64,000 nucleotides of DNA, taken from MAG-121220-bin8 sp964433845. Its GTDB lineage: Bacteria; Bacteroidota; Bacteroidia; Flavobacteriales; Flavobacteriaceae. Within the stretch, counting starts at the first letter, position 1. Each line of letters begins with the position of its first letter. The translations under genes and the position numbers were made by a program. Shown here one piece after another: positions 51,309-60,335 of this stretch. The stretch is taken from NCBI GenBank assembly GCA_964433845.1, contig CAYSTA010000002.1, positions 1 through 64,000 of the forward strand, in the 5' to 3' direction. Under the pieces are notes generated by a model, which saw nothing but the letters and a program-made list of their open reading frames with translations, ran no database searches and was not told where the DNA came from.

Positions 51309-52625
51309 ATGAGAAAAACAATATTCTTTATGTTAACAGGGTTATTATCAACTATTAATTTATATGGTCAATCTGTAGAATTTGAACAATACAAATTGGA
51401 TAATGGACTGACAATTATTCTACATCAAGACAATTCAGCTCCCGTAATAAATACTACACTTATGTTTCATGTTGGAGGGAAAAATGAAGATTCAAATAAA
51501 ACTGGATTTGCACATTTTTTTGAGCATTTACTTGGAAAGGAAACCAAAAACATGAAAAGCGGAGAATGGTATAAAATCCTATCATCCAACGGAGGAAATG
51601 GAAATGCTGCTACAAGTGTAGATTTGACTTACTATTATGCAACTATGCCTTCTAATAGCTTAAAACTTGGATTATGGAGATATTCTGAAATCATGTTACA
51701 CCCTGTAATTGATCAAGAAGGTATTGATATTCAAAGAGAAGCAGTAAAAGAAGAAAAAAGAATTAGAGATAATCAACCTTATAGCCGTTTTTATGAAGCT
51801 CTAAAATCAAACCTTTTTAAAAAACACACCTATAAAAATCCTTTGATAGGAGTTCCTGAACATTTAGACAATGCTGTTTTACAAGATTTTATAGATTTCA
51901 GGTCTGATTTTTACATGCCTAGTAATGCTGTTTTTGTTGTAGCTGGTGATATTGAGATTCAAAAAACAAAAAATTTAATTTCACAATATTTTAGTGAAAT
52001 TCCAGCAGCTCCAAAAAAAGAAAGAAAAATCATTTTAGAAGATCCTATAGTAAAAGAAATTCGAGCTAAGGAATTCGATCCAAATATTCAAATTCCTGCT
52101 GTTATAATAGGTTTTAGAACTCCATCAATGAAATCAAGAGATGCGAGAGTTCTAGATTTAATTTCAGCTTACTTAAGTGATGGGCCAAGCTCAAAACTCT
52201 ACAAAAGAATGGTTGATAAAAATAAAACTGCTATCGAAGTACAAGCATTAAATATAGCTCATGAAGATTATAGTATGTATGCTATACTTTCTCTTCCATT
52301 AGGGGAAACTTCCTTAGACGAATTAACTAAAGAAATTGAAGAAGAAATAGTTAAAATTCAAGAAAATCTAATTTCAACCAATGATTATGAAAAACTACAA
52401 AATAAGTTTGAAAATCAATTTGTTAATTCGAACTCATCTGTTTCAGGAATAGGTACATCTTTGGCAGAATACTATACACTGTATGGTGATGCAAATTTAA
52501 TTAACTCAGAAATTGAAATTTACAGATCTATTACTAGAGAAGAAATTAAGGACATAGCACAAAAATATTTAAAAACAAATCAAAGATTAATTCTAGAATA
52601 TCTTCCTGAAAATCAAAAAAAATAA
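51309..52625 (+). CDS. M16-family zinc metallopeptidase (catalytic member of a pair)
   Basis: This 438-residue exported protease has a signal peptide (TIFFMLTGLLSTINLYG) and the M16 domain pair. The inverted zinc motif HxxEH is present in FAHFFEHLLG, and the downstream ligand Glu lies in the conserved REAVKEEKRIRDNQPYSR helix. The C-terminal half-domain carries the family's noncatalytic fold. It is 4 bases upstream of a second M16 gene without the zinc motif; in M16B enzymes such pairs form heterodimers in the periplasm. Substrates are unknown, but peptide clearance or processing at the envelope is usual. Confidence 0.94.
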   Translation: MRKTIFFMLTGLLSTINLYGQSVEFEQYKLDNGLTIILHQDNSAPVINTTLMFHVGGKNEDSNKTGFAHFFEHLLGKETKNMKSGEWYKILSSNGGNGNAATSVDLTYYYATMPSNSLKLGLWRYSEIMLHPVIDQEGIDIQREAVKEEKRIRDNQPYSRFYEALKSNLFKKHTYKNPLIGVPEHLDNAVLQDFIDFRSDFYMPSNAVFVVAGDIEIQKTKNLISQYFSEIPAAPKKERKIILEDPIVKEIRAKEFDPNIQIPAVIIGFRTPSMKSRDARVLDLISAYLSDGPSSKLYKRMVDKNKTAIEVQALNIAHEDYSMYAILSLPLGETSLDELTKEIEEEIVKIQENLISTNDYEKLQNKFENQFVNSNSSVSGIGTSLAEYYTLYGDANLINSEIEIYRSITREEIKDIAQKYLKTNQRLILEYLPENQKK

Positions 52626-52629
52626 AATA

Positions 52630-54726
52630 ATGAAAAATATATATTTAAACATCACTTTATTAATATTTTCTTTCTCACTATTTTCTCAAATAGATAGATC
52701 TATTCCTAAAGCTGATCCAGCCCCTCAAATTAATTTTGAAGAACCCATCTCTTTTGAACTGAAAAATGGATTAAAAGTAATGTTGATTGAAAATCATAAG
52801 CTTCCTAGAGTGTCTATTAATTTGTTAATAGATAACCCTCCTATTTTTGAAGGAGATTTAAATGGTATTGGTTATCTCACTGGAGGAATAATGGGTAAAG
52901 GCAATGCATATCAAGATAAAGATAGCGTAAATGAAGAAATAGATTTTATGGGAGCTAGAATGAGTTTTTCCTCTCAAAGTGGATTTGCTAGTTCCCTCTC
53001 AAGATATTTTGAAAGAACTATTACAATGTTTTCACAAAGTGCACTAAATCCAAGTTTCACAGAAGAAGAATTTAATCAAGAAAAAAATATTCTTTTAGAC
53101 AACATAAAGAATAATGAAAAAAATACTGTATCTATTGCTAGAAGGGTAGAAGATGTATTAGCATATGGAGTTGATCATCCCTATGGAGCATTTACAACTA
53201 TAGAATCTATGGAAAAAATTGAATTAAAAAATGCTATAGAATTCTATGAAAATTATTATAAACCTAATAATGCATATCTAGTAGTTATTGGAGATATAAA
53301 TGTAAATAAAACAAAAAAGCTAGTAAGAAAACTCTTTGGAAAATGGAAAAATGATCCAAAACTTGATTTAAAATTTTCTAAAGGATCTATAAATGAGATT
53401 AAAAATCCTGATACTATAGAAGATATATCTATTAATGTTATTGATATGCCTAATTCAGCTAATTCTGAAATAACATTTCAAAATCTTATTAATCTAAAAA
53501 TGTCAGATAAGGATTACTATAGTGCTTTAATAGCTAATAGAATTCTAGGGGCTGGACCAGAATCAAGATTGTTCAACAATATAAGAGAAGATAAAGGATA
53601 TGCATATGGTGCATATTCATCAATTGGAGATGATAAATACAGTAAAGCAAAATTTAGAGCTACTACATCTACTAGATTTCAGGTAACTGATAGTGCTTTA
53701 ATAGAAATAATTAAAGAGGTTAAAAAAATTCGTACAATACCAGTCTCTAAAGAAGAATTAAAAAATGCTAAAGCTAAATATTTAGGAGAGTTTGTATTAG
53801 CGATGGAGAGACCCTCTACCATTGCTAATTATGCAATAAATATTGAAATGAATGATTTAAATCCAAATTATTATAAAACTTTTTTATCTAATATTAATAA
53901 AGTCAGTATTGATGATGTAAAGAACGCAGCAAACAAATATTTTAAATTAAATAATGCACAACTAGTAGTTACAGGAAAAGGTTCTGAAATCATAGAAAAG
54001 TTAGAAAATATAACTATTGATAATAATAAAATAGCTCTTAAATTTTATGATAAAAGGGGGTCATTAACTCAAAAGCCCCAAGAAACTGAAACTCCAGAGG
54101 GAATAACAGCTAAGTCAATTGTTCAAAATTATTTAAATGCAATAGGTGGAGTAAAAAAATTAAAATCTGTTGAATCTCTTATTTTAAAATATGAGGGAGA
54201 AGTTATGGGAGCTTCAATAGTTAGTGAAGAAAAAAGGCTTGAAAAAAAGTATACAAATTCAACTTCTATGAATGGAAATTTAATGATGAAAATGGTTGTA
54301 ACTGAAGACAATGCTTTTATTAAACAAGGTCCTAATAAAATGGATTTACCTGAAAATTTTCATAACGATTTAAAAAATTCATTAGGAATATTTGCTGAAT
54401 TAAGTCTTATAGACAATCCTAATTTAAAATTTGTTGGTAAAGAAATTTATGAAGACACTGAAGTATATGCAATTGAGATTAATGGAGAAATGATGTCAAG
54501 CAAATTTTTATATGATGTCAATTCAGGTTTAAAAATTAAAGAGATAGCTGTAACAAATATGGGAGGGCAACCTCAAACTCAAGAATCTATAATTGGAAAT
54601 TATAAAGACTATAATGGAATTTTATTACCAACTGAGAGGTCTCAATCAATGGGACCACAATCCATTGAAATGAAACTTATTGATGTTCTATTTAATGAAA
54701 AGTTTGATGACAACGATTTTAATTAA
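52630..54726 (+). CDS. M16-family peptidase-like protein without the zinc motif, with a C-terminal LolA-like domain
   Basis: This 698-residue exported protein (signal LNITLLIFSFSLFSQ) has the M16 fold over about residues 30-460. The HxxEH position is lost, reading GIGYLTGGIMGKG, so it is the noncatalytic partner, while GAGPESRLFNNIREDKGYAYG keeps the substrate-grip region. From about residue 490 an extra domain begins (AKSIVQNYLNAIGGVKKLKSVESL ... GNYKDYNGILLPTER) that resembles LolA/LppX-like lipoprotein-sorting folds. It follows the catalytic M16 gene after 4 bases. Confidence 0.9.
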   Translation: MKNIYLNITLLIFSFSLFSQIDRSIPKADPAPQINFEEPISFELKNGLKVMLIENHKLPRVSINLLIDNPPIFEGDLNGIGYLTGGIMGKGNAYQDKDSVNEEIDFMGARMSFSSQSGFASSLSRYFERTITMFSQSALNPSFTEEEFNQEKNILLDNIKNNEKNTVSIARRVEDVLAYGVDHPYGAFTTIESMEKIELKNAIEFYENYYKPNNAYLVVIGDINVNKTKKLVRKLFGKWKNDPKLDLKFSKGSINEIKNPDTIEDISINVIDMPNSANSEITFQNLINLKMSDKDYYSALIANRILGAGPESRLFNNIREDKGYAYGAYSSIGDDKYSKAKFRATTSTRFQVTDSALIEIIKEVKKIRTIPVSKEELKNAKAKYLGEFVLAMERPSTIANYAINIEMNDLNPNYYKTFLSNINKVSIDDVKNAANKYFKLNNAQLVVTGKGSEIIEKLENITIDNNKIALKFYDKRGSLTQKPQETETPEGITAKSIVQNYLNAIGGVKKLKSVESLILKYEGEVMGASIVSEEKRLEKKYTNSTSMNGNLMMKMVVTEDNAFIKQGPNKMDLPENFHNDLKNSLGIFAELSLIDNPNLKFVGKEIYEDTEVYAIEINGEMMSSKFLYDVNSGLKIKEIAVTNMGGQPQTQESIIGNYKDYNGILLPTERSQSMGPQSIEMKLIDVLFNEKFDDNDFN

Positions 54727-54733
54727 TAATTGA

Positions 54734-55276
54734 TTATTCCCATTGAAATGTTTCAATGATTTTTTTAATATCATTTTTTACATATGAAATTGAAGGCAGT
54801 AAAGAATCGTAGTTTGGTTTAGAATTAAAATAAAGGGATCCAGTTAAAAAATTTGAAATTGAATCTGTAACATAAAATTGAATGTTTGATGGCGCCTCCC
54901 CTATAAAAGAATAAGAAAGCGCAAATACATTTTTATCTATTTTATTAAACTCACTAGTATTAATACTAGAAACTAAAGAAGAATTATCTGAAATTTTTTG
55001 ATTAAAATCATGCCTAATCAATTCTAAATTATTCATTATTTTAATATTTGAAATAAAAATATCTGCTTTTAAAAAATCATAGTTAATTTTTGCATTACAA
55101 TTGGAATCAAAACTTATTTTCGAATCAGAATTAATTGCAAATGAATAACCACATTTACTTGAAATAATTTCATACTTAGGGAAAGAAAATTGATGAGCTA
55201 AATATGCTTTCTGTTTTGGCAAATGAAACTCTTCACATCCAATTATTATAAATAAGATTATTAATAGTCTAAACAT
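54734..55276 (-). CDS. gldD: Gliding motility lipoprotein GldD
   Basis: This 180-residue lipoprotein (signal FRLLIILFIIIGC, Cys14) carries the GldD pattern PKQKAYLAHQFSFPKYE near residue 20 and ends in FNSKPNYDSLLPSISYVKNDIKKIIETFQW, both typical of the family. GldD is needed for gliding in Flavobacterium johnsoniae, but its molecular role is unclear. It starts immediately after the gldE stop, in the conserved order ssb-gldE-gldD. Its stop faces the M16 pair, with only 7 bases between. Confidence 0.92.
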   Translation of the reverse strand: MFRLLIILFIIIGCEEFHLPKQKAYLAHQFSFPKYEIISSKCGYSFAINSDSKISFDSNCNAKINYDFLKADIFISNIKIMNNLELIRHDFNQKISDNSSLVSSINTSEFNKIDKNVFALSYSFIGEAPSNIQFYVTDSISNFLTGSLYFNSKPNYDSLLPSISYVKNDIKKIIETFQWE

Positions 55277-56587
55277 TTATTTTTTAATTGAAATTTTAAT
55301 TTTTTTGATTCTTTTTCTGTCAATTTCCTCAATTTTAAACTTTACATTCTTTACTTTTAAAACAGACCCTTTCTTTGGAAAATAACCAAACTGTTCTAGA
55401 ATAAAACCTGCAATAGTCTCAGATTCTCCTTTTCTATTTTCAAAAATATCTTCATCCTTAATATCTATAGCCCTGTAAAAATCTTTTAAATTAGTTTTTC
55501 CATCAAAAATATAATTATTGGAATCTATTTTGTAGTACGATAAATCTTCTTGGTAGAATTTATCTTTTAAACCTCCAACTATCTCCTCAACAATATCCTC
55601 CATTGTTATTATACCAGAGTTTCCTCCGTACTCATCAACTACAATTGCAAAATGAATTTTTAATTGTTGAAATTCACTAAGTAAATCATCTAATTTTTTG
55701 TTTTCAGGAACAAAATAAGGCTCCCTAATTAATTCATTCCATTTATAATCCTTTTCATTTATAAAAGGGAACAAGTCTTTTAAATAAATAACTCCTATTA
55801 TCTTATCAATCTTTTCTTCAAAAACAGGAATCCTTGAATAACCTTCTTCTCTCACTTGTTTAATAAGTTCATCAAAAGTTAAATCTTTAGAAACAGAGAA
55901 AACATCTATTCTAGGCTTCATAACTTGTTTTGTTTCTATACTTCCAAAAGAAACAATTCCTTTTAAAATTTTTTGCTCATCTTTTGATGTTTCACTTTTA
56001 TCAGTAAGTTCTAAAGCATCAGATAATTTATCAACTGATAAGTTGGTTGATTTAAAAACTAATTTTTTTTGAATAAATTCTGTCATCATACTCATAGGAA
56101 TCGTTAAAAAAAAGAAAATATATTTATCTAATATTTGTATTGGTAATGCCATCTTCTTTGAAAAAGAAACAGGATTCCTATTTGCGTATACTTTTGGTAA
56201 TATTTCTCCAAATAATAAAATAAATAGGGTTATTACTCCCACTTCAAGTATAAAGTTTGCCCAAAAAGGGATAAAAGAAAAATACATTGTATCTCCAAAA
56301 GAAGAAAAAAGTAGCACTATTGCAATATTTATAAAGTTATTTGAAACTAATAAAGCAGCCAATAATCTTTTAGGCTTATTCCTTAGATTATAGACAAGTT
56401 TTAAACTCTTATTTTTAGAATTATTTGCTTTTTTAATTTCAGTACTAGAAAGTGAAAAAAAGGCAACTTCAGATCCCGAAATCAAAGCAGAAAAAATTAA
56501 CAGTAAGATTATTAAGATTATTTTAAAGACTATTGTATACGTATCTATAAAAAACAGTATAGTAATTAGATTTATTTGAGCCTCCAA
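55277..56587 (-). CDS. gldE: Gliding-associated CBS-domain membrane protein GldE (CorC/HlyC family)
   Basis: This 436-residue protein has an N-terminal DUF21/CNNM domain with four hydrophobic segments (ALISGSEVAFFSLSSTEI, LLAALLVSNNFINIAIVLLF, FGEILPKVYANRNPV). Two CBS domains follow (VMKPRIDVFSVSKDLTFDELI and FAIVVDEYGGNSGIITMEDIVEEIVG), and a CorC/HlyC domain ends the protein (ETIAGFILEQFGYFPKKG). In gliding bacteria the copy beside gldD is called GldE and overlaps it in function. The family is linked to divalent-cation efflux. Confidence 0.93.
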   Translation of the reverse strand: MEAQINLITILFFIDTYTIVFKIILIILLLIFSALISGSEVAFFSLSSTEIKKANNSKNKSLKLVYNLRNKPKRLLAALLVSNNFINIAIVLLFSSFGDTMYFSFIPFWANFILEVGVITLFILLFGEILPKVYANRNPVSFSKKMALPIQILDKYIFFFLTIPMSMMTEFIQKKLVFKSTNLSVDKLSDALELTDKSETSKDEQKILKGIVSFGSIETKQVMKPRIDVFSVSKDLTFDELIKQVREEGYSRIPVFEEKIDKIIGVIYLKDLFPFINEKDYKWNELIREPYFVPENKKLDDLLSEFQQLKIHFAIVVDEYGGNSGIITMEDIVEEIVGGLKDKFYQEDLSYYKIDSNNYIFDGKTNLKDFYRAIDIKDEDIFENRKGESETIAGFILEQFGYFPKKGSVLKVKNVKFKIEEIDRKRIKKIKISIKK

Positions 56588-56607
56588 TATTATATTAAAA
56601 AATTGAT

Positions 56608-57033
56608 TTAGAACGGTAAATCATCAGCTTCATTACTTTCGTTTGAAGGTTGATCTTGTTGAATATTTTCCTGACTAATATCAGTATTTAAATCATTTTT
56701 GGTATTCAAAAAATTAAATTCTGAAACATGAATTTCAGTAGAGTATCTTTGAGTTCCATCCTCAGATTGCCACTTTCTTGTCTTTATTTTTCCTTCAACA
56801 TAAATTTTATCTCCTTTTTTAAGGTATTTTTCGCATATTTCAGCTGCTTTATTTTTTACAACCAAATTGTGCCATTCAGTATTTGAAATTTTTTCTCCTG
56901 TAGCTTTATTTGTATAATTTTCATTTGTAGCAATTGGAAACCTGCCTATACATCCACCTCCATCAAAATGATGCATTTTAACATCATCTCCTAGATTACC
57001 TATTAACATTACTTTATTTAAAGACCCACTCAT
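56608..57033 (-). CDS. ssb: Single-stranded DNA-binding protein
   Basis: SSB coats single-stranded DNA and recruits repair and replication proteins through its C-terminal tip. The OB fold has LNKVMLIGNLGDDVKMHHFDGG, FPIATNENYTNKATGE, TEWHNLVVKNKAAEICEKYLKKGDKIYVEGKI and TRKWQSEDGTQRYSTEIHV. An acidic, Gln/Asn/Ser-rich linker leads to the tip ADDLPF. I chose ATG 57033 (MSGSLNKVMLIG), the usual family start, over an in-frame upstream start at 57072 that adds 13 residues with no counterpart. It lies between mutY and gldE, as usual in Flavobacteriia. Confidence 0.96.
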   Translation of the reverse strand: MSGSLNKVMLIGNLGDDVKMHHFDGGGCIGRFPIATNENYTNKATGEKISNTEWHNLVVKNKAAEICEKYLKKGDKIYVEGKIKTRKWQSEDGTQRYSTEIHVSEFNFLNTKNDLNTDISQENIQQDQPSNESNEADDLPF

Positions 57034-57075
57034 TTCTTTAATTTTAATACGTTCAAATATACGAAAAAGCAAATA

Positions 57076-58146
57076 TTACCAATTATAGTTCGAAAGGAAA
57101 TTAGAAATTGGTTTTGGAAATGGATACATGTTTAAATTTTTAATATTTGTTTTATTCTTTTTTATGTTTTTAACATCAAAAATCCAAAATGAGTAAATGA
57201 TATTTTGATGAGAAAGTTTATGGTTAAAACTTTTATTTTGATACAAATAGAATTCAAGTTTGTTAGATTTAAAAAATTTCTTTTCTTTTAATTTAATTGA
57301 TAAGTTTTTTTTATCCAATAATTTTTCTGATTCAATAAGGGGAAACTGATATAAATTTTGCCAAATATCTTTATTGATTCTTTTTTCGATTACAGTATTT
57401 CCATTTAGAGATTTTATAATTAAAAAATTAAAAAATCTTTCTTTAACTTTTTTCTTACCAGTCTTTACAGGAAAAATGGAAGTTTTTTGATTTAAATATG
57501 CATAACAAGTTTTTTGATAAATACATTTATTACATATTGGATTTTTTGGTTTACAAACCAATGATCCAAACTCCATTATAGCTTGATTGAAATCAGAAGG
57601 ATTTTTTTTAGATATTAACTTTTTTGCAATATTTCTAAACTCTTTAAAAGATTTGCTAGTGTTAATTGGAATTTTAATTCCAATTAATCGAGATAAAAAC
57701 CTATAAACATTCCCATCCACAACAGGATTAATTTCATTTATTGAAAAAGAACTTATTGCACTGGCAGTATAATCCCCAATTCCTGGTAATTTAATCAGGT
57801 TTTCATATTTAGAGGGGAAAATCCCATCAAAATTTTCAACAACAATTTTAGCTGTTTTATGTAGATTTCTAGCTCTACTATAATACCCAAGACCTTCCCA
57901 TAACTTCAAGACTTCTTTTTCTGAAGCAAAAGCCAATGTTTTAACATTTGGATATTTTTTAATAAAAAGATTATAATAAGGAAGACCTTGAACTATTTTA
58001 GTTTGTTGCAAAATGATTTCCGATAGCCAAATTTTATAAGGATTATTTGTATTTCTCCATGGAAGTTCTCTTTTATTTGTGCTATACCAACTAATCAAAT
58101 TGTTAGAAAAACTATTTAAAAAACTTCGTGATAAATTAAAAACCAA
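57076..58146 (-). CDS. mutY: A/G-specific adenine DNA glycosylase MutY
   Basis: MutY removes adenine mispaired with 8-oxoguanine. The protein has LPWRNTNNPYKIWLSEIILQQ (catalytic Glu in LSE), the helix-hairpin-helix LPGIGDYTASAI, the catalytic Asp in PVVDGNVYRF and the 4Fe-4S cysteines C-x6-C-x2-C-x5-C in the segment starting CKPKNPIC. A C-terminal NUDIX-like domain that reads 8-oxoG follows. The TTG at 58146 is the longest start; a second TTG 16 codons later (before ISWYSTNKRELPWR) would fit the family's usual start better. The gene is divergent from HU. Confidence 0.95.
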   Translation of the reverse strand: MVFNLSRSFLNSFSNNLISWYSTNKRELPWRNTNNPYKIWLSEIILQQTKIVQGLPYYNLFIKKYPNVKTLAFASEKEVLKLWEGLGYYSRARNLHKTAKIVVENFDGIFPSKYENLIKLPGIGDYTASAISSFSINEINPVVDGNVYRFLSRLIGIKIPINTSKSFKEFRNIAKKLISKKNPSDFNQAIMEFGSLVCKPKNPICNKCIYQKTCYAYLNQKTSIFPVKTGKKKVKERFFNFLIIKSLNGNTVIEKRINKDIWQNLYQFPLIESEKLLDKKNLSIKLKEKKFFKSNKLEFYLYQNKSFNHKLSHQNIIYSFWIFDVKNIKKNKTNIKNLNMYPFPKPISNFLSNYNW

Positions 58147-58198
58147 AATAGTTAGTATTAATAGAGTTATTAAAAAGTGTATTTAGAATATAAATTTA

Positions 58199-58206
58199 TA
58201 TATTTG
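58199..58206 (+). promoter_or_regulatory. Predicted HU promoter -7 element
   Basis: TATATTTG matches TANNTTTG exactly, 36 bases before the ATG at 58243. A GTG rather than TTG lies at the -33 position. Transcription would start near 58213. Confidence 0.5.
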
Positions 58207-58242
58207 GCAACTGAAAAAGTAAACATAAATAAAAATAAGATT

Positions 58243-58524
58243 ATGACCAAAGCAGAGATTGTATCAAAAATTTCCAATAATTTAGGATTAGAAAAAAATG
58301 AAGTTCTTGCTACTGTAGAAAATTTAATGAATGAGATTAAAAACTCTCTTAATAATGGAGAAAATGTTTATTTAAGAGGATTTGGAAGTTTTATTGTAAA
58401 GAAAAGAGCTGAAAAAACAGGTCGAAATATCTCAAAAAACACAACTATTAGAATCCCTGCCCATCATGTTCCTGCTTTTAAACCTGCCAAAGTGTTTGTA
58501 AATGGTGTAAAGAAAAATAATTAA
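58243..58524 (+). CDS. hup: HU/IHF-family DNA-binding protein
   Basis: This 93-residue protein bends and compacts DNA as a dimer. It has MTKAEIVSKISNNLGLEKNEV, NSLNNGENVYLRGFGSFIVKKR and the arm and tip region GRNISKNTTIRIPAHHVPAFKPAK, all typical of HU/IHF-beta-like proteins in this phylum. I chose ATG 58243 over an in-frame upstream ATG at 58177, because family members begin MTKA and the -7 element lies at 58199. A 29-residue ribosomal-type gene follows 14 bases downstream. Confidence 0.95.
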   Translation: MTKAEIVSKISNNLGLEKNEVLATVENLMNEIKNSLNNGENVYLRGFGSFIVKKRAEKTGRNISKNTTIRIPAHHVPAFKPAKVFVNGVKKNN

Positions 58525-58538
58525 TTAAAAAATAATCT

Positions 58539-58628
58539 ATGCCAAGTGGTAAAAAAAGAAAAAGACACAAGGTAGCTACTCATAAGCGAAAAAAAAGAAG
58601 TCGAGCTAATCGACACAAAAAGAAATAG
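58539..58628 (+). CDS. Very small basic ribosomal-type protein (bS22/AURKAIP1-COX24 family)
   Basis: ATG 58539 to TAG 58628 encodes 29 residues, almost all Lys, Arg or His: MPSGKKRKRHKVATHKRKK then RSRANRHKKK. The sequence fits the small-subunit ribosomal family shared by mycobacterial bS22 and the mitochondrial AURKAIP1/COX24 (mS38) domain, in which a K/R helix threads rRNA near the decoding centre. In Bacteroidota I recall the same 28-30-residue protein between HU and RNase G. It lies 14 bases after hup and probably shares its transcript. Confidence 0.85.
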   Translation: MPSGKKRKRHKVATHKRKKRSRANRHKKK

Positions 58629-58647
58629 TATACATTGTTTCTTATAC

Positions 58648-58662
58648 GAACGATATACGTTC
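58648..58662 (+). other. Short hairpin after the bS22-like gene
   Basis: GAACG-ATATA-CGTTC forms a 5-base stem 20 bases after the stop; a run of eight Ts begins about 12 bases later. It could be a weak terminator for the hup transcript, but the separation from the T run makes this doubtful. Confidence 0.35.
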
Positions 58663-58746
58663 TTTGAAATGAAGTTTTTTTTAGTATTTGTTCATTACTA
58701 ATTATTCTTCCCCGTAAAATTAAATCCTGTATATATAGTATAACCT

Positions 58747-58767
58747 ATTCATATTAATAATATGAAT
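58747..58767. repeat. Perfect inverted repeat before RNase G
   Basis: ATTCATATT-AAT-AATATGAAT has 9-base perfect arms and a 3-base loop, 15 bases before the GTG start of RNase G. It can form a hairpin in the leader close to the start codon, or be an operator. Confidence 0.6.
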
Positions 58768-58782
58768 ACTAAATCATAAATT

Positions 58783-60333
58783 GTGAGTAAAGAAATTATT
58801 ATTCGATCAAATTCTACTGCAGTTGATTTTGCATTACTTAAAAACGGAAAATTAATTGAACTTCATAAACAAAATGATGGAAATAAGTTTAATGTGGGTG
58901 ACATTTTTTTAGCCAGAACAAAAAAAACTATCTCTGGTTTAAATGCAGCATTTGTAAATGTTGGTTATGATAAAGATGCTTTTTTACATTATCATGACCT
59001 AGGTCCAAAAATTCTATCTATAATAAAGTTCATTAAAGGTGTAAGTACAGGTAAAATAAAGAATTTTTCCCTTGACAGATTTCATTTTGAATCAGAAATT
59101 GACAAGGAAGGGAGTATCTCTGATGTTATAAGCCCTAACCAATCTGTTTTGGTTCAAATTATCAAAGAACCAATATCTACAAAAGGCCCTAGAATTAGTT
59201 CAGAATTGTCTTTTGCTGGACGTTTTCTAGTATTAGTGCCTTTTTCTAATAGAATTTCTATTTCTCAAAAAATAGAAAGTAGAGAAGAAAAAAGCAGATT
59301 AAAAAGATTAGTCCAAAGTATAAAACCTAAAGGTTTTGGAGTCATAGTTAGAACAGTTGCAAAAGATAAAAAAGTTGCTGAGCTGGATAAAGATTTACAA
59401 AACTTATATGGGTACTGGATACAACTTTGTAAAAAAATAAAAGGAGCTCAAATGCCTTTAAAAGTACAAAGTGAACTAAATAGATCTTCATCAATTTTAA
59501 GAGATATTTTTAACGACTCCTTCACGGGAATTTATGTTAATCAAAAATCCATGTTTTTAGAGATTAAGGATTATTTAAAACAAATTGCTCCTAATAAGCA
59601 ATCTATTTTAAAGCTTCATAATTCTGATATACCAATTTTTGAACAGTATGGAGTTGAACGTCAAATTAAAACAGCCTTTGGAAGAACTGTAACAATGAGC
59701 AAAGGTGCTTATCTAATTATTGAGCATACTGAAGCACTTCATGTTATAGATGTAAACAGTGGAAATAGATCAGCAAAAGCAAAAAATCAAGAAGAAACTG
59801 CTCTTGAAGTAAATTTAGTAGCTGCTTCAGAAATTGCTAGACAATTAAGGCTTAGAGACATGGGTGGAATCATAGTTATTGACTTTATAGATATGACAAG
59901 CCCAGAAAACAGAAAAAATCTATTTGATCATTTTAAAACTGAAATGGAGTCAGATAGAGCTAAGCACAAAATTCTTCCACCAAGTAAAATTGGATTAATT
60001 CAGATGACTCGACAAAGAGTAAGACCAGAGATGGAAATAAAAACAAAAGAATTAAATCCAAATACTAATGGAACTGTTGAAGCTCCAATTGTTTTAATTG
60101 ATAAAATTTCAAATAAATTAGAAAAAATCATAAATAATAAAAAGTACGATAATAAAAAACTCGTTTTACATTTGCATCCATTTATAGCTGCATACGTAAA
60201 AAGTGGTTATCCTTCTATTAGATCAAAATGGTATTTTGATCATAAAAGATGGATTAAAATTATCCCTAGAGATGCTTACACCTATTTACATTTTCGATTT
60301 TTCGATAAAGATGGTAAAATCATCAATGTATAG
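58783..60333 (+). CDS. rng: Ribonuclease E/G family protein (RNase G)
   Basis: RNase G is a 5'-end-dependent endoribonuclease that processes rRNA and mRNA. The 516-residue protein has an N-terminal S1-like domain (VGDIFLARTKKTISGLNAAFVNVG), a 5'-sensor/DNase I-like core with the metal ligands Asp in HVIDVNSGNRS and IVIDFIDM, and the TRQRVRP segment. The zinc-link CPxCxGxG that follows in E. coli RNase E/G is absent; here the site reads NPNTNGTVE. The start is GTG at 58783, shortly after an inverted repeat, and a terminator follows the stop. Confidence 0.95.
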   Translation: MSKEIIIRSNSTAVDFALLKNGKLIELHKQNDGNKFNVGDIFLARTKKTISGLNAAFVNVGYDKDAFLHYHDLGPKILSIIKFIKGVSTGKIKNFSLDRFHFESEIDKEGSISDVISPNQSVLVQIIKEPISTKGPRISSELSFAGRFLVLVPFSNRISISQKIESREEKSRLKRLVQSIKPKGFGVIVRTVAKDKKVAELDKDLQNLYGYWIQLCKKIKGAQMPLKVQSELNRSSSILRDIFNDSFTGIYVNQKSMFLEIKDYLKQIAPNKQSILKLHNSDIPIFEQYGVERQIKTAFGRTVTMSKGAYLIIEHTEALHVIDVNSGNRSAKAKNQEETALEVNLVAASEIARQLRLRDMGGIIVIDFIDMTSPENRKNLFDHFKTEMESDRAKHKILPPSKIGLIQMTRQRVRPEMEIKTKELNPNTNGTVEAPIVLIDKISNKLEKIINNKKYDNKKLVLHLHPFIAAYVKSGYPSIRSKWYFDHKRWIKIIPRDAYTYLHFRFFDKDGKIINV

Positions 60334-60335
60334 TA

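Noticed and set aside
55277..57033. Possible second riboswitch or promoter between ssb and gldE
   Set aside because: The gap is only 20 bases and shows no conserved element.
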